DNA of 64,000 nucleotides, from assembly GCA_949752795.1 (NCBI GenBank), contig OX457060.1, forward strand, positions 106,838,949 through 106,902,948, given 5' to 3'. The DNA is from Hyperoodon ampullatus (Eukaryota > Chordata > Mammalia > Artiodactyla > Ziphiidae). This document shows, piece after piece, positions 35,426-47,500 of the stretch. Position 1 is the stretch's first letter. Each line of letters begins with the position of its first letter. The notes beneath the pieces were generated by a model. The model was not told where the DNA came from and searched no databases. It was given only the letters and a program-made list of their open reading frames with translations. A program made the translations under genes and the position numbers.

Positions 35426-36688
35426 TTTGTCTTTAGATATTTTACCTGAAAATTACAAACTTTGTTGTTAGAAATAAAACTACGTCACCCCAATATTTTA
35501 AAAGAGAAAGGTATTATGGCATTGTCTAAATATAGAAATATTCAGTTCTCAATAAAAACTAATAAAATGCATTTATTAATGTTTTGGTTTTAAGGGATAA
35601 TTACCTCAAATATTTACTTGATGTTCACTTGTATAATCAAAAGCCATTTAAAAATTAACTTACTTTTAAATGTCATATTAAATCTTATAGCTCTCTGTGT
35701 AGTTGATAATCAACCAAAATTTTTTCTTTGTCTTCCCTTGATTTAATTTACATGACAGTAAATTGTATGTGAAATACTAGCCTCCACACTTCATGTGATA
35801 ATCTGTATAATTCATGATCCTGAGGGTGTCAAGACATTTATTTTAGCACATGAGAGTTTATAATGGCATTGAAACCTTATGTTGATAAAATCAATCATCC
35901 TATTTGACAAAGGGTGGAAAAAAATCTAGAAGGCCTTTAAGTAAAAGTGAAATTGACTTTAAAATGGCAAAACATACAGTGGCTCCCCATTTGGTTTAAA
36001 TGAACATGCTATTATCAATCTATTCAAAAAATCTCAGTGTGGTACCATTTCCCTATTAAAGCTTTATGCAGAAGGGGTGGAGCTATTTTGTATGCTTATC
36101 CTTTGTTCTTCCACCACTTTCTCTTTCCCATGTTTACATTACAAGAGGGAAGTTAAGAAAATAAAAGAAGAAGCCAACTGAGAAAGGCCACATAGAAGAT
36201 TTGAAGCTTCAAGTGTGGGAGCAAGGAGCACAAATCCTCCAGGCATGTTGCTTGCATGGCTAACAATACATTTCACTTTAAAATTCAGTTAAACTGCATG
36301 AGAAGCTACATCATCATTTTCCTGAATTAATCTCTCTTTCGCATGCAACAAATGACTGTTCTTCTTATCAACCACTCTCATAATGTGGTGTAAACAACCA
36401 ACGACCTCAGCAACGTGTATTATTAAGATTCATCCTTTTTCAGGCCAGCTGTCCCTGCAATTATATTTTACAAATACAGTTCTACACAGCTCCTCTCAGT
36501 TGAACACAATAATGTAATTTTACTGAATGACTCTGCAGAAGGCCTAATTATTTCTTGAAGCAGGGCTCCTGATGTTATTTTGCATTTAATTCACGACCAC
36601 ATGCTGAAGGTTATTATCTGTGCAGCAACCAATTGAAATGTTTCCTAAAGTATTTCACATACTTTTTAACCTGTGACTTTAAAAAATT
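35426..36688. other. Unique stretch, possible conserved noncoding DNA at its right end
   Basis: No gene was recognised. From about 36240 to 36660 the sequence is complex, free of visible repeats, and carries TAATTA-type motifs; see the findings. Confidence 0.4.
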
Positions 36689-36702
36689 ATTGTACTTTGC
36701 TT

Positions 36703-36992
36703 TTTTTTTTTTTTTTTACTTCTTTATTGGAGTATAATTGCTTTACAGTGGTGTGTTAGTTCCTGCTTTATAATAAAGTGAATCAGTTATACATATGCAT
36801 ATATTCCCATATCTGTTCCCTCTTGCATCTCCCTCCCTGCCACCCTCCCTATCCTACCCCTCTTGGTGGTCACAAAGCACCGAGCTGATCTTCCTGTGCT
36901 ATGCGGCTGCTTCCCACTAGCTATCTATTTTACTTCTGGTAGGGTAAGCTGTGACAAAGCGCGAGAGTGGCATAGACATATATACACTACCA
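36703..36992 (-). mobile_element. LINE-1 3' end with 5' inversion (twin-primed), exact target duplication
   Basis: A T run is followed by the antisense L1 3' UTR (tattggagtataattgcttt, then cactagctatctattttact) to about 36945. The orientation then flips: gacaaagcgcgagagtggca and tatacactacca are sense L1 3' UTR. The 14-base target duplication attgtactttgctt is exact at 36689-36702 and 36993-37006. It is a fairly young copy. Confidence 0.93.
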
Positions 36993-37006
36993 ATTGTACT
37001 TTGCTT

Positions 37007-37425
37007 TGCTTCTCAAACACACCTGAAAGACTCAGAGATAATAAAGAATTAAATTATAAAGCTTATATACATTGAATTAAATCCATTCTTAATTCAAAAA
37101 TATGTACTAATTCTAGTGTTATTGAAAGTACACTTTGGTCAGCCAATCAGTTATCCATATATTTTATTTTAATAACAAAATAAACTTGTGAATCTGTTTC
37201 AGTGACTGGGAAGGTTGTTATTCATTCATGGAGTCCTTTCAGAAAGCATCACTTAAAAATGATCTTCTCTTCTTGAAATACCTAGAGCCTGTTTAGATTT
37301 CCTTGTGATATTCATCATGATACTGTCTTAAATTGTGGTAACTTTTTTTTTTACAAAGACATATATATGTATATATCCTTATCTTCCATTTAAAAGTACA
37401 TTGATATGAAAAAATACCACAATAA
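37007..37425. other. Unique AT-rich stretch, nothing recognised
   Basis: No gene or repeat was identified. Confidence 0.4.
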
Positions 37426-37429
37426 ATAG

Positions 37430-37675
37430 TTAATATAAAGCATTTGCTTACATAGTACTAGTACCTCAGCCTTTTTGTATGTTATCTCCCTAAATCTTCA
37501 CAGTGTTCCTGGGTAAAAACCCATTGAACAGGTAAGAATTTCAAAAATTGGAAAGATTTAGTAGCTTACAAAAGGATAAACAGGTACTAAATGGAGAACA
37601 CAGGATTCTCGTCAAGAATCTGCTGTTACAGATCTAACTCATAACAGTACATGCTGACACATATTTAGATTACAT
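37430..37675 (-). repeat. MIR SINE, diverged
   Basis: Antisense MIR order is faintly visible: gttatctccctaaatcttca, then cccattgaacaggtaagaat, then acaggtactaaatggagaac. Confidence 0.5.
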
Positions 37676-38216
37676 TTTCAGTTGCAGAGATATCATGTGT
37701 GTGTATGTGTGTTTGTGTAATTGTCAAGATGTGTAGATTTCTTTGGAAGAAATATAAGGTTAACATTAAAGTTTTCCACATGGACATTGGGTCTTTAAAA
37801 ACTGACAAATACTACAGCAGTACTATGAACAAAGTATTAGTATTTTAAATTCTAGAATAGAGGCTGTAATAAAACTTGTCTTTACTATATGACTTTACTT
37901 GGGGGAATTAAATATAGTGCTTTATGGCAATAAAAAAGATTCACTCTCTGATATAGTACATAGTTACATTTGAGGGGAAAAAGTATCCTGCTGAAGACTG
38001 AAGATGAAAATAATATTTAGAGCTATAATAGAAGAAAAAAATGAAGTTACAAAGAATAATAGTAAACTTAAAATATAAACATGATTTGTTAAAAAAACAA
38101 ACAAACAAACAAAAAGGATCTATTTCACTTTTCCAATAGTTCTGGCAGCCCAGTAAACCGTCTCTACAATCTAGGCTTATTCTTGGTCACAGAGGTTCAT
38201 TTGTTGAAATGACATT
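37676..38216. other. Unique AT-rich stretch
   Basis: There is a short AAAC microsatellite at about 38092-38114. Nothing else was recognised. Confidence 0.4.
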
Positions 38217-38230
38217 AAAATATACCTACA

Positions 38231-38444
38231 GGGCTTCCCTGGTGGCGCAGTGGTTGAGAGTCCACCTGCCAATGCAAGGGACATGAGTTTGTGCCCCGGT
38301 CCGGGAAGATCCCACATGCCGCGGAGAGGCTGGGCCCGTGAGCCATGGCCGCTGAGCCTGTGCGTCCGGAGCCTGTGCTCCGCAACGGGAGAGGCCACAA
38401 CAGTGAGAGGCCCGCGTAATGCAAAAAAAATAATAATAAATAAA
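38231..38444 (+). mobile_element. CHR-type SINE (short, cetacean form), complete
   Basis: This sense copy begins gggcttccctggtggcgcag, the tRNA-derived head carrying the Pol III promoter region. It runs to gaggcccgcgtaatgc and an A/TAA-rich tail. The 14-base target duplication aaaatatacctaca is exact at 38217-38230 and 38445-38458. It is the best-preserved full copy in the window and the main evidence for a cetacean host. Confidence 0.95.
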
Positions 38445-38458
38445 AAAATATACCTACA

Positions 38459-40560
38459 AACCTCACGAATTCTACCATGGAGGCTGGTCGGTAAGAATAG
38501 TTAGCTATTAGTGAGCCCTGCCTGCAAGAATATATTTATTTATATTACCTAGGAAACATTTAATTCACACTGAAAATGAGTTGTGACAAGTGTAATTCCA
38601 AACCAGAAGACAGAAAAATACCTATGTTAATGAAGTTCACAGAGAAAGCATTCTCGTGTTCCAGAGAAATATCCTAAGAGTCATTTTCTTAGTTTCCAAA
38701 TGATGAAGGTCAAATAGTTTTGACTTTGGTAATAATTCATACAGATATGTCATTTAATTTTTTTTAACTTATCAATAAGAAACTTAGGAAACATGATTAC
38801 TTAATTAATAGTTCCTGTGCTAAAGTATTAATGGAACTAAATAATACTCTTCTAATGAAAATTACAATAACGGTGTAAAAATATATCCTGAGGTCTATTC
38901 TGCAAAATGAGAGTCAAAAGAGAGGATATGTGATTTCAATAAACATGTTCAGACTGCAGTGCTATTAATGACATGATTAATATAGTTCTTTTTATACTTT
39001 ATATCCAGGTGGATAAAATGATTTGTACAATTGATGAAATCATAAAAACATGAAGACTGAAGATGTGCTTTATCAAAAGAGATATACCATTAAACATTAG
39101 ATCCTGCATATGTAGGAAGAGGCATCCTGTGAATAAAAGAACTGTCATTTTAGGTCTTCATACATTCAAAGAGTATTTCCTAAGTATTTTAAACTATTAG
39201 GGAGAGATAAATCAAATTCATATATAAAATTTTCTAACACCCAGAAGCAATATATAATTTAGGATTAGGGCACAGAGTGATTCTAGGTATAAGAGATCTT
39301 GTTTATTCCACAATAATAAAGAAATCATAAAATGGTCTTTTAAGTTGATTGTACGGCTTTATAGTGAATAGATTTTTCAGATTATATTTTCCCAAATACT
39401 AATCATATAGTAACAGATTATTAATTGGAATGAAAATACTGCATTTCTACAAGAGATGTTGTTATATATCAGTTCTCAACCATCAGTCTGTTGTAAAGAT
39501 TTTGTTACATATTAAAAACTTTAGCCAATGAAGTAATTGGTGTAATACATTTAGAATAAAAGAAAATATTTGAGTAATCACTAGGTTAAATTAAAGGGGA
39601 AACATTAAACCTAGCAACTAAAAATTGAGAATACACCTTCATATAAAGGGTTCATGAAAAATTCTTCAAAAAATGTGAACTTTGATCACATCACAAATAA
39701 AACCTCAGTATATTTCTCAAAGAAGAAGTTTTAGTGTCCATTTTTAATTAAATCATCAAAATTATATGTTAAAAAAACACCTCAAGTTGAAAATAAACAC
39801 AGAAAAGGAACAAAGCAAAGCAAATCTCTGCTAGACAGTACTGTCTAAAATAAAAAGCAAATTATGATGACTGATTATTTAGCAGCCAACATCATGGTAA
39901 GCTGTATAAGATATGTCCAAAACTCTATTCAGAGGTACAAGCATAGTTTTGAAAATTTTCATATTTATAAATAGAGAATGAAAATAAATAAGTATTCATC
40001 TTAATAGGCCATACAAAGAAGAGCAAAGTATACCAAAAAGAGATAGGAAAGAAATTCCAACACAATTGAGGCAAAAACTAATTGTCCAAGAGAAGTAGAA
40101 TTAAGTTTTTAAAAGACTTTTTTTGGACAAACGGAATATATAAAAACTCTTCCAGTCAAATCTGAGTTTATATCCATCATGAAATATTGATTTCTAACAT
40201 ATATTATAATCTTTCAAATATCTTCAGCTCTGCTGCTAGCCAACAGCAGCAACAGCCAAGTAAATGGTGCCACTTTGGAAGTAATTTTTCCAGTCAAAGT
40301 TGCTTTGTATGATGGATGTTGAAGCAGGAAAAGATATTCCCATCATGCTCTACCTGAATTGCAGATGTATAAGTGAAAAATTAGCTGCTGTTTTTGAAGC
40401 CACTGAATTTTGTGGAATGAATTGTTTTATAGCAATAGCTTCTTCACTAAAATAATTTATTCCTTTGGAATTCCTTTGCAAGTTCTTTTGTGCTTTTAGG
40501 TACCTTTCTTCTTTCAATTGGTTCTCAATTTTGATCCTCAAATTCAGTAATTATTGAAAT
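38459..40560. other. Long unique AT-rich stretch, nothing recognised
   Basis: No gene or repeat was recognised over about 2.1 kb. Confidence 0.4.
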
Positions 40561-40641
40561 AGTATACATAATAAGTAAAAACATTTAAAACACTCCAACA
40601 ATAGGGAAATATTTAAACCTATTTTTCATGTATTTATTTAT

Positions 40642-41084
40642 GGATGGTCAGGCCACTCAAGATGGCTGTTCTCTTGCTCTCTGTACATCATCTGCTCCAC
40701 CAGTCCCTGCTTCACTTACACCCTACTCACATGACTATCCAATCCTCTTAATCATTGGGCTTAATCAGTAACTGCTAACATGCTTGCCCCCTGCCCCAGC
40801 CACTGGTTTCTCAGGTAACTGATGAGCCAACCTGAGGTCAATTCCCTCTACAAATTGTAGCCTCTTTCTCCCCTGAGTAAGCTTGCTGTTGTGTCCTGCC
40901 TGCTGTCCTGCCGTCCTGCCGTCCTGCCTGCCTGCCTGCCATACATCATGGGCTGTTGCTCTAGGACTTTTTGCTTCGGACAGGTAGGATTCCCTATCCA
41001 ATATACCGTTGATGTCTCTGTCACTGTCTCCCATCTTGAGGATGGACTTACAGGCCTGTGGGGTGCAGCCCAACAATTTACAGA
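40642..41084 (+). mobile_element. Probable endogenous retrovirus LTR (class I-like), solo
   Basis: The block is richer in C and G than its flanks and splits an old LINE. It contains aagatggctgttctcttgct, gagtaagcttgctgttgtg (a worn polyadenylation-signal region of the kind seen in class I LTRs) and a run of CTGCC/GTCCTGCC units at 40899-40939. No gag, pol or env sequence follows. The call rests on LTR-like layout and is not certain. Confidence 0.45.
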
Positions 41085-41521
41085 CATTAAAACGTTTACA
41101 ACGATATTTGATAACACAGAAGAGGCTTATGACTTAATGTTAAATGAGAACAATTTGATAAAAATCTTTTTTTTTTTTGCTTTTTTTGCCACTTCATGGT
41201 CTAGCCAATAACCACCTAAATCCACAATTTCTCCTACTCTTTTCCTGCGCTCAATCAGCTGAACATGAGCAAACAACCTTGATTGTTTTCACCTGAAATT
41301 CATGAACATTAGCCTTGATCCTTCCAGACCTATCCCCTCCCATCCCTACTCCATTTCCTCAGTCTCAAAAGGGATCATTGCAGACTGTCACTAATCATGA
41401 CTAACCTCACCTGCCCTCACATATTCTGCCCTACTGCCTATTTCCAGAACTCACTTTTTCATAGATCTGACTAAAGGATGTCCCATTTCCTTCCTTTCTC
41501 GTGAGCATCACAATTCACCCC

Positions 41522-41730
41522 TCTTTTTTTTTTTTTTTTTGCGGTACGCGCCCTCTCACTGTTGTGGCCTCTCCCATTGCGGAGCACAGGCTCCGGACGT
41601 GCAGGCTCCACGGCCACGGCTCACGGGCTCAGCTGCTCCGCGGCATGTGGGATCTTCCCAGACCGGGGCACGAACCCGTGTCCCCTGCATTGGCAGGCGG
41701 ACTCTCAACCACTATGCCACCAGGGAAGCC
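41522..41730 (-). mobile_element. CHR-type SINE (short, cetacean form), complete
   Basis: A T run is followed by gcggtacgcgccctctcact, gcatgtgggatcttcccaga and the caccagggaagccc end. No clear target duplication was seen. An open frame spanning 41501-41929 is SINE plus flank. Confidence 0.92.
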
Positions 41731-41739
41731 CTTATTAAA

Positions 41740-42195
41740 CTTCCTTTATTTGGCTTCTAGACACCTCATTCCCTTGCTCTCCCTCCTCCCTCACTGGTTG
41801 CACCTTCTCTGTCACATTTCCTGGTTCTTCTTTTCTCCTCACCCTCTTAAGTGCTTCAGGGATCTGTCCTTGGTCTCTTCTCTACCCATTATAATGTGTT
41901 TGTTGCTTTATCTGGCCTTATGGTTTTAAATGCCTTCTACTCCCAAATGTTATATATCTGGACCAGACTTGTCTTTTGAACTGTACAACTCTACATCCAA
42001 CTTCCTGGTCAACAGTTCCATTTGAGTGTTTAATGCACATCTCAAACTTACCATGCCCAGATCTGGATTCTCAGCCTTCTCTCCATCAACAAACTTTCCA
42101 TTTCAGAATACAGAGTCATGGGTGGCATATTCTGTTGCTCTGGCACAGAGTAGTTGTTCAATACCTATTGGCTAAATTAAAGAATAAATGTATAC
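41740..42195 (+). repeat. Old LINE 3' region (L2-like or old L1), sense
   Basis: The phrases ttaaatgccttctactccca, tacaactctacatccaactt and aatgcacatctcaaacttac follow an old LINE consensus, and the end tagttgttcaatacctattg resembles an L2 end. The exact family is uncertain. Confidence 0.5.
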
Positions 42196-42625
42196 ATGAA
42201 TCAGATTTTCAGGCACAAATACATATAAACAAATAACAAATGAAAAATGCAATATATCAATATCTGAATAATAATGACCTATAGTGGTCGAGGGATTACA
42301 AATGCTACTATTTGTTTTATTTATTTAAATTTTCCATAATGGTTATGTGCAACTCTTATAGCTAGAGAAAGTATTGAAAGTACAACCATTCTAGATTTTA
42401 AGACACATAAAGAAAAAGAGTGGATAAGTAAATTAATGAAAATACTGCTTTAGCCGAAGTAAATAATTAGAATTTATGATTATGTTTATAGGGTCATCAA
42501 GTAAAGTTTCTTTTTGCTCTACTAAAAAGAAAAAAGGCATTTCAATGAAAAGTAATGATATTAAATAAATTTTAGTGGACATTTTCTCATATTTATGAAA
42601 AACAGAGAAAAGGAATTTTGCCTTT

Positions 42626-42911
42626 GTTTAAAAATTTTATTTATTTATGGTTGTGTTGGTTCTTTGTTTCTGTGCAAGGGCTTTCTCTAGTTGCGGCAAG
42701 TGGAGGCCACTCCTCATCGCGGTGCGTGGGCCTCTCACTATCAGGGCCTCTCTTGTTGTGGAGCACAGGCTCCAGACACGCAGGCTCAGTAATTGTGGTT
42801 TTCGGGGCTAGTTGCTCTGCAGCATGTGGGATCTTCCCAGACCAGGGCTCAAACCAGTGTCCCCTGCTTTGGCAGGCAGATTCTCAACCACTGCGCCTCC
42901 AGGGAAGCCCA
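42626..42911 (-). mobile_element. CHR-1-type SINE (long form)
   Basis: Antisense: ttatttatggttgtgttggt, ggctttctctagttgcggca, gcatgtgggatcttcccaga and the ccagggaagccc head. The 13-base target duplication gaattttgccttt is exact at 42613-42625 and 42912-42924. Confidence 0.92.
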
Positions 42912-42924
42912 GAATTTTGCCTTT

Positions 42925-43635
42925 TTAATTGCTATGTCAGATATAAGGAAGTGTCTGGCACCTGTAATAAGTATTTTTCATAACTAAAAACACTCTTTTA
43001 ATTTTATTAGATGAATTTTTTATAAGTAATTGATGCTCAACATTTGTATCAATTTCTTATTTTATATCCCCTAGGGCCTCTCCATACCAATAGTTGATTA
43101 ACAGTAATTCAAATGATCAAACCAAGTTTCTGATAAATTGATATATAATTCAGATATTTGATCTATTCAAATCCTTCCACCAAATTACTGTTGCAAAATG
43201 AAATACATTTTTTCTAGTTAAAAATCTAAGCATTTTAACTAAGGGTCAGACAATGTAGTCAGCTTTTATTTCCTTCTGAGTTGTATCTACTTTGTATTTG
43301 TGCTCATGGAATTATCCAGTGGATACTTGGAGCTGATGGGGTTAAAGGACTCTAATATTATAGTCTAGGCTATGCTAAAAAGAACTCTCTGTGTTTTAAA
43401 AACCACATGTGTCATCTACATTCCTCATGAAAATGATCACTGAAAAGTTCTTATTAAAATAGATCTTATAACATGTACTCATACATGTCCAAATACGGAT
43501 TAAAGTCTATATGACTTTTCCTTCTCTCTTAACAAGGGCTAGGGGCTTCATGTTCTTTAATGAATAATGATGTACAATTTGTATACACACCCATAGAACT
43601 GAATGTTTGTTATTCTTAATTTTGCAGTTTCTTTT
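42925..43635. other. Unique AT-rich stretch, nothing recognised
   Basis: No gene or repeat was identified. Confidence 0.4.
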
Positions 43636-43637
43636 AG

Positions 43638-43805
43638 AGCATAGTGGTTATGAGCTTAAGCTCTGGTTTTAGGCAAACTCTGTGACCTTAGATTATTGAA
43701 AACTGTGACTCAGTCTCCTCTTTGTAAAATAGACATTAAAACAGCACTTAACTCATTATTGCTATTTTGAGGATTAAATAAAAGAATATACGTAAAGTTT
43801 TTGGA
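43638..43805 (+). repeat. MIR SINE
   Basis: Sense MIR: agagcatagtggttatgagc, then ctctgtgaccttagattatt, then cagtctcctctttgtaaaat and gaggattaaataaaag. Confidence 0.85.
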
Positions 43806-43897
43806 ACATTTCCTGAGTCATGTTCCTAGAAACTATGACATACAGCAATGGACATATGCATACATTGGGATACATTTCTTTTTCTCTATATGTGCAT

Positions 43898-44279
43898 TGT
43901 ATTGGTTTGTCAATACTGCCACAACAAAATACCAGACAACAGAAATTTATTTTCCCACAGTTCTGCAGCTAGAAGTCCAATACTGAGGTGTCAGCTTCTC
44001 CTGAGGCTTTTCTCCTTGGCTTCAGGTGGCCACCATCTGGCCGTGTCCTCACATGCTCTTTCCTCTTTGTGCAGACATCCCTGGTGTCTCTTTTGAGTGT
44101 CTAAATTGCCTCTTCCTATAAGGACACAAGTCATATTGGATTAGGACCCACCTTAAAAGCCCCATTTTAACTTAATCTCCTCTTTAGAGGCCCTATATCC
44201 AAGCACAGTCCTATCCTAAGGAACTGCGAGTTAGAACTTCAACATATGAATTTTGGGGGACACAGTTCAGCCCATAACA
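43898..44279 (-). mobile_element. MaLR (MLT1/MST-type) solo LTR
   Basis: The antisense LTR runs from tgtattggtttgtcaatact to cagcccataaca. The middle contains cacagttctgcagctagaag, gtcatattggattaggaccc and acttcaacatatgaattttg. The ends are TG and CA. Confidence 0.85.
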
Positions 44280-44510
44280 CTTATGTACAAATTTCACAAA
44301 GTTCTCTAGACATTGTCCCCCATTATGCTCATCCCTATATTGTTTAATTATTACAATAGTCCTATGAAAGATGTATCATTTATTTATTTATGAAGATTCC
44401 AAGGCTGAAATAAAGGTTATCTCACTCAGAGGAACTAAAATGATGACAAGTTTAGAATCCAGGTTTTAAACCATGTCTTCCGTCTGATCCAAAGACCAAG
44501 TTTTCCCCAC
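44280..44510 (-). repeat. MIR SINE
   Basis: Antisense MIR order: gtttaattattacaatagtc, then gatgtatcatttatttattt, then gaagattccaaggctgaaat, then agtttagaatccaggtttta. Confidence 0.6.
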
Positions 44511-47500
44511 CACATTGTGATTTATCTTAAATTGATCAATTGTCTGTCATTGGTCAACTCACTTGCCAGATAAACCTTTCAAAGAACCACTTTTTTGTAG
44601 ATGTTTTAAATTTTTGTTTGCTTTTTAATCATCTCCATTGGCCAAGCTGTTTTATCAGTTTGTAAATAGATGTAACCTTGTAGAATTTCATTTTTGTTTT
44701 ATTGGAGTGATTGCCTTTTTAAATTTTAAATTTATCAATGATTGTCAAAGTAAGAATCAATTAAGCTTTCTTACAACTTTTGCCATGTCTTCACTAGAAT
44801 CACTCGAACCAGGATTGGGCCATTTTTGCCTATGTGGCCAATTTGGATGATGGTAAAATGAGATTAAGATTGCCAGGAATTCCTGGAAAATGAGAATAAC
44901 TCATACGGGTTTATTGAAGATAAGGCTGAACAAGGCATAGAATTTTGGGTTCCTTTGACCTATCTTTATCACTGCTATCTTCAGTTTGTCCACATTCCTA
45001 AAGTAGACTAATAAATGGAATTAACAGTATGGCTTTTTTTAAAAAGGTTTATTTTGGGAATAAAAACAGGACTAAGAAATTAGACCAATTTTTTTTCTAA
45101 GTGGATTGTAAAAGTACCACTGATTTTCAAAACAACACTGATTTCAACAAATAAATGTTGTCATCTCAACTGACTCATTTTGTTAAAAGTGGTTTTATGT
45201 GCCAATCTGTGGCCTACTCTAAATGGATGCTCTTGTAAAAGTGCAGATTTTGAAATTTTCTTTTCATGCTATTAAGTCTTTTTCCTCCCCTGTGATATGA
45301 TCCACTGAGCACAGTGAAAGACATATTATAATTTTTCACAATAACAGCATTTTTTAAAAAGGAGATACAAAAGTTCTTTCACTTCCATAGTTTTTTTTTT
45401 CTTTCTTTTTTGCTATTCCTCTTCAGAGACCATTTTTGCCATGAAAATAGATGTTTCTCTACTATATCTCTTTACCAGCAACTTGCTTCAAGTTTCCAAA
45501 ACCTGCAGCAATTTGCGATTTTGATAATATATGACTTTATATTATGCAACCACATACAAATTACCTAAAACAGTGAGAAAGAGCCCAGCTGACTACTTAG
45601 GATAAATATCTCAGTAAAACAGTATTTTCATTTAAATTTTATCATCTATCACTTGCTTAGTTATTATTAACATTATTTTATTATTATAAGTAATAACTAA
45701 TATTGTTATTAATATTAGTTATTATCATGATTGATGTGGGAAGGTAATATTGTCCACTGTGATTCCTGTTTGGATTTATGGATTTACTGCTTTGTAAAGG
45801 AGTTATTTTATTTATCAGAGGAAAAAAACATAAAACTCTTGTATATTCAGGTTTAGTAATAATTTTTTAAAGGTGTAGGATAGTTTATTATTTATGAATT
45901 TGATACTTTTTAAAGATAAATGAATCCAAATATTATTTGAAGAAATAAACATCCTTTTTCTTAGTTTTAAATAGTTTTATAATTTTATATTTAATTTGAG
46001 TTGTGAGAAATTTTACATATCAAAATGAGAAAATATATTAATCCTTAATACAATTAAAAATATATGTAATTCTAAAAAGTATGGTTGAATCCATTTATTG
46101 GGTTCAACACTGGATTTAAGGTGGGTTAAAATTCAGATTCCTTAACACCAAATTTTGTATAAGATAAATTATTTTTGGAGGAATACAAGGGAGCTTTAAT
46201 AATGCTGATATGAATTAACATTTTTTCTGTAAAATATACATTTCAATATTAGTAAAAACATTGATTCTTGAAATTAAAGTATCAAAGCATTTCTTAATAT
46301 TTTATTCTTTCTATCAACGATCACTGTTAGAATATTTTAAAGACAGTCTTTCTTTCATTCACTAGAGCATTCCCCTTAAAAAAACAAAACAAATCAACTT
46401 TTGAAAATGGATCGAAAATGTACGTATAGTGAATCTAGCTTTGCATTTCACATTTTGTTACATCATGTAGTTTTTAATTATGTGTATTTTATAAAATAAT
46501 AATACTCCTTGATTATGATGTTGAAATATGATCATCCAAGCAAATGCAATAACATTTGAACTTTATCAATTTGTGTTCTCAAAGCAAACTAGTAAAAAGC
46601 CTCCCAAGTAAAAGATTATCTAAAGTACATACAGTACCTCAGTCCTCTTAACTTGCTCTCAATTGGATGTAAAGGGTGATTAACTGAAGTGCTGATTATA
46701 AAATGATTTGCAGGGTACACAAATAGATTCAGTCATCTATTTAAGTCCACAAGTATTTTTGCAGTATAAAGTAGCCATGGGTACAAATTGTCCCCCAAAA
46801 CCAAGGCAATTCATTTCCACTTTGAAAGATTAATATTCTTGAGGGGGGAAAAATTGCTAGTACTGCATGATGCACATTTCCAGAAATTCACATTAAATTT
46901 ATAACTAGTACTCAAATTTCACTACACATGCCCTCATCATCATCACCTCCTATTTATATCATTGAGCAATGTGTATAGAATATTATATACTAGGCTTTTG
47001 TTATCTATGGCATTGACATTTCTCAGATTGAAGCCAATTTCACAGATCTGAATTAATACAAGAATTTAGTATGCTTATTATAAATAAAAGTTCCCTCACA
47101 GTCAAAACACATAGAAAGCTTCCAGGTAAATATTCAAACTGTTATGTATTCAAAGAAAAAATAGACTCTCTAATAGGGTATGTAAAAATGCTTTCTATTT
47201 CCATTGTATTCAATTTTCTCTCTGAACTAAAATTCTATTAATGAATATAATTAAAATGAAAATGGGTGAGTGCTTTATATGGGTTGCATCTCTGAGCATA
47301 GTTATTCATATAGTTAAAATTATTGTCCTTAGAATTAGGTAAAACTTTAAGGCTTCTCAAACTTTGCATATAATATAAATTTGTGTTAAATACATAGAAA
47401 TTTTAAAAATATAAAATGCATTTCTGAGGCAAAATTGAAACTTTTGTAAAATGATGTGGTACTTCTACATGTCCTTTGTAAATGGGCCATATACATTTTC

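Larger units (their letters stand above)
40565..42435 (+). repeat. Old LINE-1 (L1M-type) 3' end, in separated pieces
   Basis: Pieces at 40580-40640 (caatagggaaatatttaaac), 41085-41165 (ttatgacttaatgttaaatg) and 42245-42430 (attttccataatggttatgt) appear in the order of one sense L1M 3' region. The spaces between them hold a probable ERV LTR, a CHR SINE and other old repeat DNA. The linkage of the third piece with the first two is less certain. Confidence 0.5.

Noticed and set aside
38231..38300. tRNA gene candidate at the SINE head
   Set aside because: The head is tRNA-derived, but it lies within a complete SINE with target duplications and is not a functional tRNA gene.
41501..41929. 142-codon open frame
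   Set aside because: The first half is the CHR SINE at 41522-41730 read in antisense. The same reasoning removes frames at 1405, 6087, 38250, 42618 and 56127.
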